Shown piece by piece: positions 34,321 through 42,974 of a DNA stretch of 64,000 bases. Source of the DNA: Nocardioides pocheonensis (GTDB lineage: Bacteria > Actinomycetota > Actinomycetes > Propionibacteriales > Nocardioidaceae); NCBI RefSeq assembly GCF_003725535.1, contig NZ_RJSF01000046.1, positions 188,754 to 252,753 on the forward strand. The letters are read 5' to 3'. The notes under the pieces are model-generated. The model searched no databases and was not told where the DNA came from. It saw only the letters and a program-made list of their open reading frames with translations. The translations under genes and the position numbers were made by a program. Numbering within the stretch: the first letter of the stretch is position 1; every line of letters starts with the position of its first letter.

Positions 34321-35835
34321 CTAACCCTGCTCGTGAGCGGCCGAGAACTCGCGGGCTCGCGCCAGCACGGCATTCTCGGCGCTCTCGATGCTGCCTCGGG
34401 CGCGTTCTCGGCGGCGGGCTGCCCGTTGGGCGAGCCGCTCGATGCGCCGCGCGTGCTCCGTCACGCGGTGTGCCGCGCTTCCGCCCAGAACGTCGCGCCT
34501 GGCGACGATCATGCCGGGGTCAGTGATGGCGGCTACGTTCAGATCGGCGGTGAGCGGTCGGCCTAGATGTTCACCAGCCGATGCTGCGAGGTCTGTCAAC
34601 TCGAGTGAAGTGCGACCCGCTGCGACGGCGCGAGCGACCGCTGCACCGACAACCTGGTACGCCGTTCGATAATCGAGGCCCTCGCGAAGGACCATGTGCT
34701 CAGCCAGGTCGGCTGCACCCGTGAAATGGGAGGCCGCCTCAGCGGCCAAGTGCTGTTGGTCCACCTCGAGAGTGCCGACGATCATCGTGCCAAGCCGTAC
34801 GAGTCGGGTGGCGTTTTCGACGACCTTGGACGTCTCACCATAGCCGTGCAGCCAGTTGTCCGTGCGTGCGGAAGGTGTGCGCTGAGCAGCGAGCAACGCT
34901 GTTGCCTGGCCAATGAGGACGTTGGTCCCGGATCGGACGACCGCGAGCGCGTATGGGTTGCGCTTCTGCGGAAGCAGAACGGATGCGCGACACAGAGAGG
35001 CGTGCAGTGTGACGTACCCAAACGCCGGACTTGCGAAGATCTCCAGGTCCTCGCACAACCGGTCCACCGTAGTAGCTGCCTGGGTTGCGGCAACCGCAAC
35101 GTCGACGAGCCCGTCCACGGACCACATGATGTCTCGGGTGTGGAAGCCTGGTTCGTCGAAGCCCAGGATCGCGGCATCCCCGACCCGGTTCGTGAGAATG
35201 GGTGAACCGCCGACTCCGCCACACCCGACCGGTGATCGGTTGACCCAGACGTAGGCCGCCCAGACGCGACGCAAGTGACGCGTCGCCTCTTCGCCAAATC
35301 CGCCGAGGTAGTGACCAAAGGTCGAGGGCTGGGCAGGCTGAAGGTAGGTCGTGTCGGCCCAGGTCGTGGCAGCGTGTCCGCGCGCCTGAGAAGCGAGCGC
35401 CTCGACAAGCTCCGTAATCGCTTCGTGCAGGTCGAGCAACTGGCGACGCAACGCGATGCGGAAGGCGATCCGGCCGGCCTCACGCCGAGTCCGGCCGGTG
35501 TGAAGCCAGCCAGCAAGCACGCCGATTCGCCTCTGAAGCTCCCGTTCACGGCTGTTGTAGGCATCACCGTATGCAGCGTCGTAAGGAAAGTCTGCGGCCG
35601 GGGTTTCGTTGAATTCCAAGAGCTGGTTGATCAGCTGCCTCGCTGCAGCTCGCGGCACGACTGTCGCGTCGACGAGCGCAAGGACGTGCGCCAGATCGGC
35701 CAAGTTGAGTCCACTGTGAAGCAGCGGCGCATCCGCCGTCTCCAGGGAGTAGCCAGTTGCGACAAGTTCCGGGGCCGGTCCGCTGGTGATGCGCCCGGTG
35801 GCGCCCAAGTACCCGTCTGGCACCGCATCGATCAT
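34321..35835 (-). CDS. Argininosuccinate-lyase-like protein of CoM biosynthesis
   Basis: A 504-residue aspartase/fumarase-superfamily protein on the argininosuccinate-lyase side. It has the SVLLPQKRNP signature around residue 280 and the helical region DTTYLQPAQPSTFGHYL near 160. Bacterial CoM synthesis in Xanthobacter uses two superfamily lyases, XcbC1 and XcbD1, together with ComA/XcbB1 and the PLP enzyme XcbE1. This gene is the XcbD1-like candidate by type and neighbourhood. The exact substrate is not settled by sequence. It is 9 bases downstream of the PLP enzyme gene. Confidence 0.75.
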   Translation of the reverse strand: MIDAVPDGYLGATGRITSGPAPELVATGYSLETADAPLLHSGLNLADLAHVLALVDATVVPRAAARQLINQLLEFNETPAADFPYDAAYGDAYNSRERELQRRIGVLAGWLHTGRTRREAGRIAFRIALRRQLLDLHEAITELVEALASQARGHAATTWADTTYLQPAQPSTFGHYLGGFGEEATRHLRRVWAAYVWVNRSPVGCGGVGGSPILTNRVGDAAILGFDEPGFHTRDIMWSVDGLVDVAVAATQAATTVDRLCEDLEIFASPAFGYVTLHASLCRASVLLPQKRNPYALAVVRSGTNVLIGQATALLAAQRTPSARTDNWLHGYGETSKVVENATRLVRLGTMIVGTLEVDQQHLAAEAASHFTGAADLAEHMVLREGLDYRTAYQVVGAAVARAVAAGRTSLELTDLAASAGEHLGRPLTADLNVAAITDPGMIVARRDVLGGSAAHRVTEHARRIERLAQRAARRRERARGSIESAENAVLARAREFSAAHEQG

Positions 35836-35844
35836 GGCGACTCC

Positions 35845-36816
35845 TCACTTGGTCAGCACTGTGGGGGCACCGCCCGTTACCAGGTACACGAGCGGTCCTT
35901 TGATCAGGTCACGCCGGGCGTACTCGATGAGTGCTGCCATCGCCTTGGCACCGAATACCGGGTCAAGGAAGACGCCCTCAGTGCGGGCTACCAGCTCCGC
36001 TGCCCACCTACCGGCGTCGGAGGGGATTCCGTAGCCCTCCCCGATGAACCCCCCGACCACTATGGGTTCCGGCGCGTTTCGGCGGTCACCGAGGAGAGCC
36101 AAGGTTCCAGCCGCAAGAGTCGCGACGCGCTCGGCCGACTCCGTGGGGGTGCGACTGGTCGCAACGCCAATGACGGGCAGGTCCGCGTCAAGGACGGTCA
36201 GGCCGGAGATCAGTCCGGCTTGCGTGCCGCATGATCCGGTCGCCAACCAGATTGAGGTCGCCTCTATCCCATGTTCGACCAACTGACTCGTGAGTTCGAT
36301 GGCGCCACGGACGTAGCCCAGACAGCCGAGTGGGGTCGCCCCGCCGCGAGGGATGACACAAGGGGACCGTCCGGAATCGATCAACTCGCGTGCGACCTTG
36401 TTCAGCACTGGGTCGAGGGAGGTGCGGTCGACCTCGCCGGTCCACCGGATGCACGCCCCCGATATTTCCGCGAGCAGCTGGTTGCCGGCGGCCGGCTGTG
36501 GGTCGCCGTAATAGATGAGGTGCGGCTCGAGCCCGGCCATGGTCGCAGTGAGGGCGGACAGCATGGCCCAGTTCGACTGCGGTCCAGCGCCGGTCACCAC
36601 ACAGTCGTGACCCTCTGCGAGCGCATGGCCGAGTAGGTATTCCACGGTACGAACTTTGTTGCCACCGAAGCCGCGACCCGTGAGGTCGTCTCGCTTGAAC
36701 CACACTTCGACGCCTAGCGCGTCGGAGAGGTTGACGGCTGGATCCAGCGGCGTTGGTGCGAGGACAGTGCCGACTCGCGGCAGGTTGTCCAGGGTTGACA
36801 CCCACGATGAGTTCAT
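35845..36816 (-). CDS. PLP-dependent D-cysteine-desulfhydrase/ACC-deaminase-like enzyme of CoM biosynthesis
   Basis: A 323-residue fold-type II PLP enzyme. The Schiff-base Lys is in GFGGNKVRTVEY near residue 55, followed by VTGAGPQSNWAM and a phosphate-binding ATGSCGTQAGL loop near 190. Relatives are D-cysteine desulfhydrase and ACC deaminase; in the bacterial CoM pathway XcbE1 is of this type and is thought to act late, at sulfur insertion or release. It overlaps the preceding lyase gene by ATGA, so it is translationally coupled. Confidence 0.8.
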   Translation of the reverse strand: MNSSWVSTLDNLPRVGTVLAPTPLDPAVNLSDALGVEVWFKRDDLTGRGFGGNKVRTVEYLLGHALAEGHDCVVTGAGPQSNWAMLSALTATMAGLEPHLIYYGDPQPAAGNQLLAEISGACIRWTGEVDRTSLDPVLNKVARELIDSGRSPCVIPRGGATPLGCLGYVRGAIELTSQLVEHGIEATSIWLATGSCGTQAGLISGLTVLDADLPVIGVATSRTPTESAERVATLAAGTLALLGDRRNAPEPIVVGGFIGEGYGIPSDAGRWAAELVARTEGVFLDPVFGAKAMAALIEYARRDLIKGPLVYLVTGGAPTVLTK

Positions 36817-38168
36817 GGCTGTGCGCCGTTGGAACCAACTACGCGGGTCACGAATTCGGGCGCGGAACCGAGCCCTGCCGTGGGCGCCAGGGCGGCGCTA
36901 AGCTCCTCCTCGCTGATGGCCCGGCCGACGGCTGGCTCGGACAGCAGAGCGTCACGGAACGTGAGACCCTCAGCGAGTCCGCGCATGGCGGTCTGGTAGA
37001 TCAACTCATGGGCATGGTGCTTGCCGAGTCGGGGCGCGAGCTCCCGCATGACCGGCTCAGACAGCACGTAGCCGCCGCGGGCCGCGAGGTTGTCTGCCAT
37101 CCGGCTAGGATCGACTTCGAGCCGTTCGAGCAGCGTGTGGGCCATCGTCAGAGTGGCCGCCGTGAGGCAACAAGCTTCGGGCAACACGAGCCATTCAGTC
37201 TTCCAGGCGCGTCCGTCCCGCTCGTGCTCTGGCAGCATGCCCTCGAACGCGAGACCGACATGCGAGCGGACGACGCGCGCCAGCGTTACCAGATGCTCGG
37301 AGATCTCCGGGTTGACCTTGTGCGGCATGGTGATGCTGCCGACGACGCCCGGTGTTGCGCCCTCGCGAACCTCGGCCAGTTCCGGGCGCTGAAGCTGGTA
37401 GACCTCTTGGCCGATCTTGCCCAGGGTCGCAGTGATCATTCCCAGTACCGAGATGAACTCGGCGACGCGGTCGCGAGCGGTCAGCCAGGCAATGTCTGGC
37501 GCCTGGAGGTCCAACCGGCGGGCGAACGCATCCAGCAGGGGCAGTGCCCGATCCCCCCAGAACTCCATTGTGCCGATCGCGCCGCCGAGTTGGACGACGC
37601 TCCAGCGCCTGGATCCTTCAGCAAGGCGCTCTCGGTGACGGCGAATCTCGGAGACCCACACCGCTGCCTTGAACCCGAACGTGACGGGGAGCCCGGCCTG
37701 GCCGTGAGTCCGGCCGCTCATGATGGTGTTTGCGTGCTCGCGCGAGAGGCGGGTGGCTGCAGCCTCGATTCGGGCCAGGTCGCGGTCGGCAATCGCGGTG
37801 ATCCGCTGCATGACCAGCGCCGTCCACGTGTCGGAGACGTCCTGCACGGTCGCGCCGTAGTAGACCCACTCGCGGGCTTCCTGGGGCAGGACATGTTGAA
37901 CGCAGCGGATGAGGCCGAGCGTGGAGTGCCCCGTTTCCCGGGTCTGTATGGCTAATTCGTCGAGGTCCAGCATCGACACGTGCGCATGCAGGCGGATCTG
38001 CTTGGCCGCCTCTGGCGGGACCAGCCCGACCTCGGCCTGCGCTTCGGCGAGCGCTGCCAAGATGTTGAGCCACGCCTGTGTGCGTCCGCGGTCGTCGAAG
38101 AGCCCACGTGCCTCGGGGGTGCCCCACAGATGGCCGTAGATGTTGGAATCCATGGGATGAGCGGTCAT
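36813..38168 (-). CDS. Aspartase/fumarase-superfamily lyase of CoM biosynthesis
   Basis: A 451-residue class II fumarase/adenylosuccinate-lyase-like protein. ATG 38168 overlaps the stop of the 320-residue gene by ATGA. It has the MSGRTHGQAGLPVTFG segment, VQLGGAIGT and the superfamily signature GSITMPHKVNP near residue 285. The XcbC1 enzyme of bacterial CoM synthesis belongs here and is reported to eliminate phosphate from phosphosulfolactate to give sulfoacrylate. Position in the comA operon supports the same role, though only family-level similarity can be seen. Confidence 0.8.
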   Translation of the reverse strand: MTAHPMDSNIYGHLWGTPEARGLFDDRGRTQAWLNILAALAEAQAEVGLVPPEAAKQIRLHAHVSMLDLDELAIQTRETGHSTLGLIRCVQHVLPQEAREWVYYGATVQDVSDTWTALVMQRITAIADRDLARIEAAATRLSREHANTIMSGRTHGQAGLPVTFGFKAAVWVSEIRRHRERLAEGSRRWSVVQLGGAIGTMEFWGDRALPLLDAFARRLDLQAPDIAWLTARDRVAEFISVLGMITATLGKIGQEVYQLQRPELAEVREGATPGVVGSITMPHKVNPEISEHLVTLARVVRSHVGLAFEGMLPEHERDGRAWKTEWLVLPEACCLTAATLTMAHTLLERLEVDPSRMADNLAARGGYVLSEPVMRELAPRLGKHHAHELIYQTAMRGLAEGLTFRDALLSEPAVGRAISEEELSAALAPTAGLGSAPEFVTRVVGSNGAQP

Positions 38169-39127
38169 GCGTGGACCTCCGTCGTGCCCTTGTCCGCCGC
38201 GGTGGACCAGGGAGGTGTTTGAACCTTCTGTGGGGCGGGGGGTTGTTCGAGCCCGACCAGCGCGCGCAGCGCGAGGCGCACTTCGTCCAGATTGGAGCCC
38301 CAAGGCACGATCGCCCGTGCGTCATCGGTGGCGATGCCTCGCTCGATCAGGCAGCACTTTGTGAGAGTGAAGTCGCTGGAGTCGGAGGTGGCCGGCCTGA
38401 GGCGCGGACAGATGTCCACGCGCGGCGCTCGGTCGCCGTAGAAGTGTTCGTGGAACTGCACCGATCGCTCACAGCCGACCATCAGCCAGTCCAGGCGCGC
38501 CGGAGGGCGGGTGTCGAGGAAGTCGACCTGGCCGGACACCTCCGCGCCAGATCCGCGGCAGGGCAGCAGGTAGTTGTCGGCGCGGTGTTGTGCTGCCAGA
38601 TCGGTGATGTCGACCTCGTCGAGCTCAAGGGCGATGGGCGGCAGGTCCTCGTCAAAGTCCAGCACCTGCTGGGCCATCGCCAAGAGCTTTGCGGGCCATG
38701 GAGGGACGACCTCGGTGACCCTCACGACCAGGGGATCTGGCCGCCAGATCACGTTGATGTGCTCGAACCGACCACGCACGGCGTAGGCCAGAACACCCTC
38801 CTGCTTGTTGGATGCCGCGACCCGGGCGAGTGCCGATGCATTGCCCACGTCGGTGTCCGGGGAGTGCAGCATTCGCACCTGGTGTGGGAGGGCGAGAACG
38901 CGCGCCTCCACGACGGGCGAGAACAGTGGAACCGCCGACTCCTTCACGACGGCAGCGAGGGCCCAGTTGTCGCCACGATGTAGGAGTAGGAAGTCGGTCC
39001 GGCGATAGACCTCGCGTCCCACGAGCAGGTCGAGGAGGGACGGCTCGGTCAGCTCGACATCGACCTCTTGGACCGAGAGCCCGCGGTAGGGACGCGTGAT
39101 GAAGTTCAACGGCGGCTCGGGGATCAT
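38165..39127 (-). CDS. Uncharacterised protein of the CoM-biosynthesis operon (320 aa)
   Basis: A 320-residue protein I cannot place in a named enzyme family; it may belong to a domain of unknown function. It has no signal peptide or membrane helix. Notable segments are FLLLHRGDNWALAAVVKESA near 45, the HSPDTDVGNASALARVAASN region near 87 and LTKCCLIERGI near 255, which has a CC pair. ATGA overlaps at both ends tie it to comA upstream and the lyase downstream. A role in CoM synthesis or in binding a sulfonate intermediate is inferred from that coupling only. Confidence 0.75.
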   Translation of the reverse strand: MIPEPPLNFITRPYRGLSVQEVDVELTEPSLLDLLVGREVYRRTDFLLLHRGDNWALAAVVKESAVPLFSPVVEARVLALPHQVRMLHSPDTDVGNASALARVAASNKQEGVLAYAVRGRFEHINVIWRPDPLVVRVTEVVPPWPAKLLAMAQQVLDFDEDLPPIALELDEVDITDLAAQHRADNYLLPCRGSGAEVSGQVDFLDTRPPARLDWLMVGCERSVQFHEHFYGDRAPRVDICPRLRPATSDSSDFTLTKCCLIERGIATDDARAIVPWGSNLDEVRLALRALVGLEQPPAPQKVQTPPWSTAADKGTTEVHA

Positions 39128-39906
39128 GATCGCACCGACACTCTCGAACGGCCCAGGTCGGCGGTATCGGCTCGGAGCCCGAGGCGAAGGGTCTCGAGAG
39201 CCAGCGCCTCCTCCGCACCCACGTTGCCCAAGCCGACGTTGGCGCCGAAGCGGCGGATGAACCAGGTCTGTTGGGCCTTGACTGGCGTCTCGAAGATCAC
39301 CTGACCGAGTGGGATCCGGGCAGCAATGGCGTCGGCGAGCTCACCCCGGGGTGACCCGTCGGAGCGGTAGAGGCCCACCGTGCCGCTCTCGCGCCCCTCT
39401 GCGATGACGTAGCGGGCGCCCGCCGCGAGGTCACCCTCCATCTCGTCCACCCAGTCGCGAGGCTTGACGTCGACCTTCCCATCCTTCGCTCCGGTCTCGG
39501 CGAAGATCGTGAAGTCGCGAGAAAGACCGCGGATCAACTGCTGCTTCACGGCGACTGGCATCGACGACAGGCCGTTGGACACCTCCAAGGCCTCGACCCC
39601 GGCTCGCTGTGCCCACTCGGCCAACTCCGCAACCCGGCCCCGCTGGGCGGCAACTTCCATGAGGGTACCCCCCAGACACAGGGACACACTCGACTGGCGA
39701 CAGAGAAGGGCTCGGCTCCTGAGGTCCTTGTCGACGTACCCGATGCCCCAGCCGAGCTTGAGGACGTCGATGTAGTCGGCAGCCTGCTCCAGCAGCGCGT
39801 CAAGCGCCCGCAGCGAAATCCCCTTGTCGAGGACGTGGGTCAGACCCTCCGCTCGGGGCTTCTCGGGGCGGTCGGGGAGGTCGAGGAAGCATGGCTGTTC
39901 GTACAC
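39124..39906 (-). CDS. comA: Phosphosulfolactate synthase
   Basis: A 260-residue ComA-family TIM barrel. GTG 39906 follows GGAGG by 6 bases. Conserved parts are KPRAEGLTHVLDKGI near residue 17, DYIDVLKLGWGIGY near 45, GVEALEVSNGL and IFAETGAKDG. The enzyme adds sulfite to phosphoenolpyruvate to make phosphosulfolactate, the first committed step of CoM synthesis in methanogens and in Xanthobacter. It opens the minus-strand CoM operon. The sulfite could come from the APS reductase at 28420. Confidence 0.9.
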   Translation of the reverse strand: MYEQPCFLDLPDRPEKPRAEGLTHVLDKGISLRALDALLEQAADYIDVLKLGWGIGYVDKDLRSRALLCRQSSVSLCLGGTLMEVAAQRGRVAELAEWAQRAGVEALEVSNGLSSMPVAVKQQLIRGLSRDFTIFAETGAKDGKVDVKPRDWVDEMEGDLAAGARYVIAEGRESGTVGLYRSDGSPRGELADAIAARIPLGQVIFETPVKAQQTWFIRRFGANVGLGNVGAEEALALETLRLGLRADTADLGRSRVSVRS

Positions 39907-39968
39907 GAGAGGCCTCCGTTCTTTTGTGGGCGACCCCGACGCTAGGCAGCCCGCCAGCTCAAGTCCCT

Positions 39969-39991
39969 GCCCCAGCGGGATGATCTGGGGC
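39969..39991. promoter_or_regulatory. Inverted repeat in the comA / disulfide reductase divergent promoter
   Basis: GCCCCAG (39969-39975) and CTGGGGC (39985-39991) form an exact 7-bp inverted repeat with a 9-base spacer. It lies in the 162-base gap between the divergent comA and CoA-disulfide-reductase-like genes and may be an operator controlling both. It does not resemble the palindrome at 26746. Confidence 0.45.
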
Positions 39992-40068
39992 GACTGCTTC
40001 GTCCTGGCAAGACATGGTCGCTCGCGGCACACCCCTCCTACGGTTCCGGACAGTCGAAAGGAGCCATG

Positions 40069-41436
40069 ATGGGACGACGGCTAATCGTGGTTGGGGCTGG
40101 CGCGGCTGGGATGTCGGCGGCCTCCGCTGCACGCCGCGTGGACGAAGAACTCTCGATCCTGGTGCTCGAGGCCGGACAGCATGCTGCGTATGGCCTGTGT
40201 GGCCTACCTTATTTCCTCTCGCAGGTAGTTCCAGAGGTGGACTCGTTGCGCGCATACCCGCCGGACTTCTTCCGCGACAAGCGTGGAATCGAGATCCGGT
40301 TCGGCGCCGAAGTGGTCCGCATCGACCCCGAGCGGCAGATCGTCCACGTGCGCATCGATGGAGACATCGAGCAGCTCGCCTACAACCGGCTTGTCCTCAC
40401 TGCAGGAGCACGTCCAGTACTTCCGCCGATCCCCGGGCTCGACGACGACCATGTCTTCGCGATCCGCACGGTAGAGGGATCGATCCGGCTCCGACGGCTC
40501 CTCGATGCCGGCCACATCGGACATGCAACAGTCATCGGCGGCGGCTACATCGGCCTCGAAGTGACCGAGTCGCTGGCCGAACGGGGGGTCTCGGTCACGG
40601 TGGTCGAGGCACTTCCCCACCTGATGCCGAACCTCGACCCCGAGTTCTCCGCCAAGGTGGAGGAAGAGGTGACCAGGCATGCCGACTGCAAACTCAACAC
40701 CGCCGTCAAGGAGGTGACCCGGACCAATGACGGCCTGCAGGTGGGGCTCTGCGACAGCAAGGCATTCCGGACCGACGCCGTCATCGTCGCGACGGGCGTT
40801 CGACCTGCGAGCGTCCTCGGTGAGATGATCGGTGCCGAGACCGGTCCCGCCGGCGCGCTGATCGTGGACGACCGGATGCGCACGTCGGTGCCGAACGTGC
40901 TGGCGGCCGGCGACTGCATCGCTCCGAATCACGTCGTCACCGGCTCACCTGCCTTCGTGCCTCTGGGCCCGACGGCCAACAAGACCGGCCGCGTCGCGGG
41001 GACCGTCGCGGCTGGCGGCGACGCGAACTTCCCCGGTGTCGTCGGCACAGCCGTTGTCAAGGTCTTCGGCGTGGGAGTGGCGAGAACCGGCCTGACCCTC
41101 AGCGAGGCTCTCGACGCCGGCTACGAAGCCTACGCAACCGACGCGACCGGCCGATCCCGCGCCAAGTACTATCCCGGTTCAGCCCCGGTCGAGGTGCGCC
41201 TGGTCCACACCGCCGACGGGAGGCTGCTCGGCGCCCAGTTCGCCGGCTCGGGAGACGACGTGGCCAAGCGCGTCGACGTCGCCGCCGTCGCCCTGCACGC
41301 CGCTTTCTCGGTGCAGGACCTCACTGAGCTCGACTTGTCCTACGCTCCGCCGTTTGCACCGGTTTACGAGCCACTCTTGCTGGCCGCCGCGTCGGCTGCC
41401 TCCGCGATGCGGCGCCGCATGGAGACCGTTGCGTGA
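40069..41436 (+). CDS. CoA-disulfide reductase-like flavoprotein, candidate CoM-disulfide reductase
   Basis: A 455-residue pyridine nucleotide-disulfide oxidoreductase of the single-cysteine type. It has GAGAAGMSAAS for FAD, the redox Cys in YGLCGLPYF (C44), GGGYIGLEV for NAD(P) and AAGDC near the C-terminal third. The single Cys with CxLPY is the mark of CoA-disulfide reductases and NADH peroxidases. The second of two tandem ATGs is favoured because AGGAG is 5 bases before it. In this island the natural substrate may be CoM disulfide or a mixed CoM disulfide (inference). It leads the plus-strand pathway operon. Confidence 0.8.
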   Translation: MGRRLIVVGAGAAGMSAASAARRVDEELSILVLEAGQHAAYGLCGLPYFLSQVVPEVDSLRAYPPDFFRDKRGIEIRFGAEVVRIDPERQIVHVRIDGDIEQLAYNRLVLTAGARPVLPPIPGLDDDHVFAIRTVEGSIRLRRLLDAGHIGHATVIGGGYIGLEVTESLAERGVSVTVVEALPHLMPNLDPEFSAKVEEEVTRHADCKLNTAVKEVTRTNDGLQVGLCDSKAFRTDAVIVATGVRPASVLGEMIGAETGPAGALIVDDRMRTSVPNVLAAGDCIAPNHVVTGSPAFVPLGPTANKTGRVAGTVAAGGDANFPGVVGTAVVKVFGVGVARTGLTLSEALDAGYEAYATDATGRSRAKYYPGSAPVEVRLVHTADGRLLGAQFAGSGDDVAKRVDVAAVALHAAFSVQDLTELDLSYAPPFAPVYEPLLLAAASAASAMRRRMETVA

Positions 41437-42152
41437 CCACGACCAGAGTAGCGGTCGTCACGGGCGCAGCCTCGGGAATCGGCGCTGCGACCGTTGCCAG
41501 ACTCGCAGCCGACAGCCTCGTCGCCGGGATAGACGTTGTCGCGTCACCCCGGGCCGGCGTCTTGGATCTGACGGCGGATGTCTCCCAGCAGCCTCACGTC
41601 GACGCTGCCTTCGCCCGCATCATCGCCGACTTCGGTCACGTCGACGTGCTGGTCAACAACGCCGGTACGACGGGAGGCGCGCACGCAAGCCTCTGCCATG
41701 ACAGCGCGGTCGAGGACTCGGACCTGATGATGGCGGTCAACGTTCGTGGGCCCTTCCCGTGGGCGAAGGCGGTGCTCCCAGCGATGCTCGCCCGTCGGTC
41801 GGAGCACATCATGAACGTCGCCTCGATCGCAGCGCAGGTCGCCTTCCCGGAGCGGTGCGCACGCACCGCCTCGAAGGGAGCCGTCGTCGCCTTCATCCGG
41901 CCACTGGCCGCCGCCTACGCGCCGGCCGGTATCCGAGCGAATGCCACCTGCCCAGGCGTGGTGCAGACTCCGATGACCCATTGGAGGCTGGACCGAGAAC
42001 TGCTCCGCAAGAAGGTCGAGGCGCGCGTCCCCCTCGGTCGCGTCGCGCGGGCCAACGAGTTCGCCGCAGCGATCGCGGTCCTCGCTGGGGACCAGCTCTC
42101 CTACATAACCGGACACACGCTTGTTCTCGACGTCGGCTGGACAGCCATCTAG
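41433..42152 (+). CDS. xecD: R-2-hydroxypropyl-CoM dehydrogenase-like SDR with altered active site
   Basis: A 239-residue SDR that follows R-hydroxypropyl-CoM dehydrogenase (as remembered from Xanthobacter) along its length. Shared parts are VLVNNAGTTG, AVNVRG, CPGVVQTPMTHWRLD and a GWTAI end. The Arg residues that bind the CoM sulfonate have counterparts at R141 and R185. However, the catalytic Tyr of YxxxK is replaced: the sequence reads ERCARTASKG, giving R144 and K148. The codon is CGC, two changes from a Tyr codon. It starts with GTG in a GTGA overlap with the flavoprotein gene. Activity as a normal dehydrogenase is doubtful. Confidence 0.78.
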   Translation: MTTTRVAVVTGAASGIGAATVARLAADSLVAGIDVVASPRAGVLDLTADVSQQPHVDAAFARIIADFGHVDVLVNNAGTTGGAHASLCHDSAVEDSDLMMAVNVRGPFPWAKAVLPAMLARRSEHIMNVASIAAQVAFPERCARTASKGAVVAFIRPLAAAYAPAGIRANATCPGVVQTPMTHWRLDRELLRKKVEARVPLGRVARANEFAAAIAVLAGDQLSYITGHTLVLDVGWTAI

Positions 42153-42194
42153 CTACGAGTCGAGCTACACCACCACCACAGAAGGGAAGACATC

Positions 42195-42965
42195 ATGAGC
42201 AGGTTCGCCGACAAGGTGGCGATCGTTACCGGGGCCGGCTCGGGCATCGGACGTGCCGCCGCCGAGCTCATCGCACGCGATGGAGCGGCAGTAGGCATCA
42301 TGGACCTCCGGCCCGAAGCGGCAGCGGAAACGGCTGACGCGATCATCTCCGCCGGAGGCCGAGCCATCGCTGTGCCCGCGAACGTGGCGGACACCGGCGC
42401 CGTTGACGAGGCCGTCGCAAAGGTCGTGGCAGAGTTCGGGGGCCTGCACGTGCTCTACAACAACGCCGGATGTGACTCCAGCGGTTCCGTGGCCGAGGCC
42501 ACTGACGACGACTGGGACCGAGCGATGAACGTGAATGCCAAGGGCACCTTCCTCTGCTCGCGTGCGGCCGTGCCCCACCTCAAGGCGTCGGGTGGCGGCG
42601 CAATCGTGAACCAGGGTTCGGTCGCAGCGCTCGTCGCCGTCCCCAACTTCGCCTCCTACTGCGCTGCGAAGGGAGCTGTCGTCTCGCTCACGCGCTCGAT
42701 GGCTATCGACCTCGCACCATTCAAGATTCGGGTCAATGCAATCTGTCCAGGGACCGTCTTCACCCCCCTCATGGAGCCTATGCTGCGCGCACGGGGCGGC
42801 GGAGACCTCGAAGCAGGGCTGGCGAAGACGCTACTCAAGTACCCCATCGGCCGTCTAGGCACGCCGGAGGAGATCGCTCGCGTCGCGGCATTCCTGGCAT
42901 CCGACGAGTCCTCGTTCCTCACCGGCTCAGTCATCGCCGCCGACGGCGGCATGACGGCTCAGTAG
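42195..42965 (+). CDS. xecE: S-2-hydroxypropyl-CoM dehydrogenase-like SDR
   Basis: A 256-residue classical SDR with an intact active site: S142 in NQGSVAAL and Y155/K159 in ASYCAAKG. The NAD site is TGAGSGIGRA. The C-terminal LKYPIGRLGTPEEIA and ADGGMTAQ resemble S-hydroxypropyl-CoM dehydrogenase, including a Lys at the position assigned to sulfonate binding. It would oxidise 2-hydroxyalkyl-CoM to the 2-keto form for 2-KPCC. GAAGGGAAG precedes ATG 42195. Confidence 0.78.
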   Translation: MSRFADKVAIVTGAGSGIGRAAAELIARDGAAVGIMDLRPEAAAETADAIISAGGRAIAVPANVADTGAVDEAVAKVVAEFGGLHVLYNNAGCDSSGSVAEATDDDWDRAMNVNAKGTFLCSRAAVPHLKASGGGAIVNQGSVAALVAVPNFASYCAAKGAVVSLTRSMAIDLAPFKIRVNAICPGTVFTPLMEPMLRARGGGDLEAGLAKTLLKYPIGRLGTPEEIARVAAFLASDESSFLTGSVIAADGGMTAQ

Positions 42966-42974
42966 GAGTGCCCG

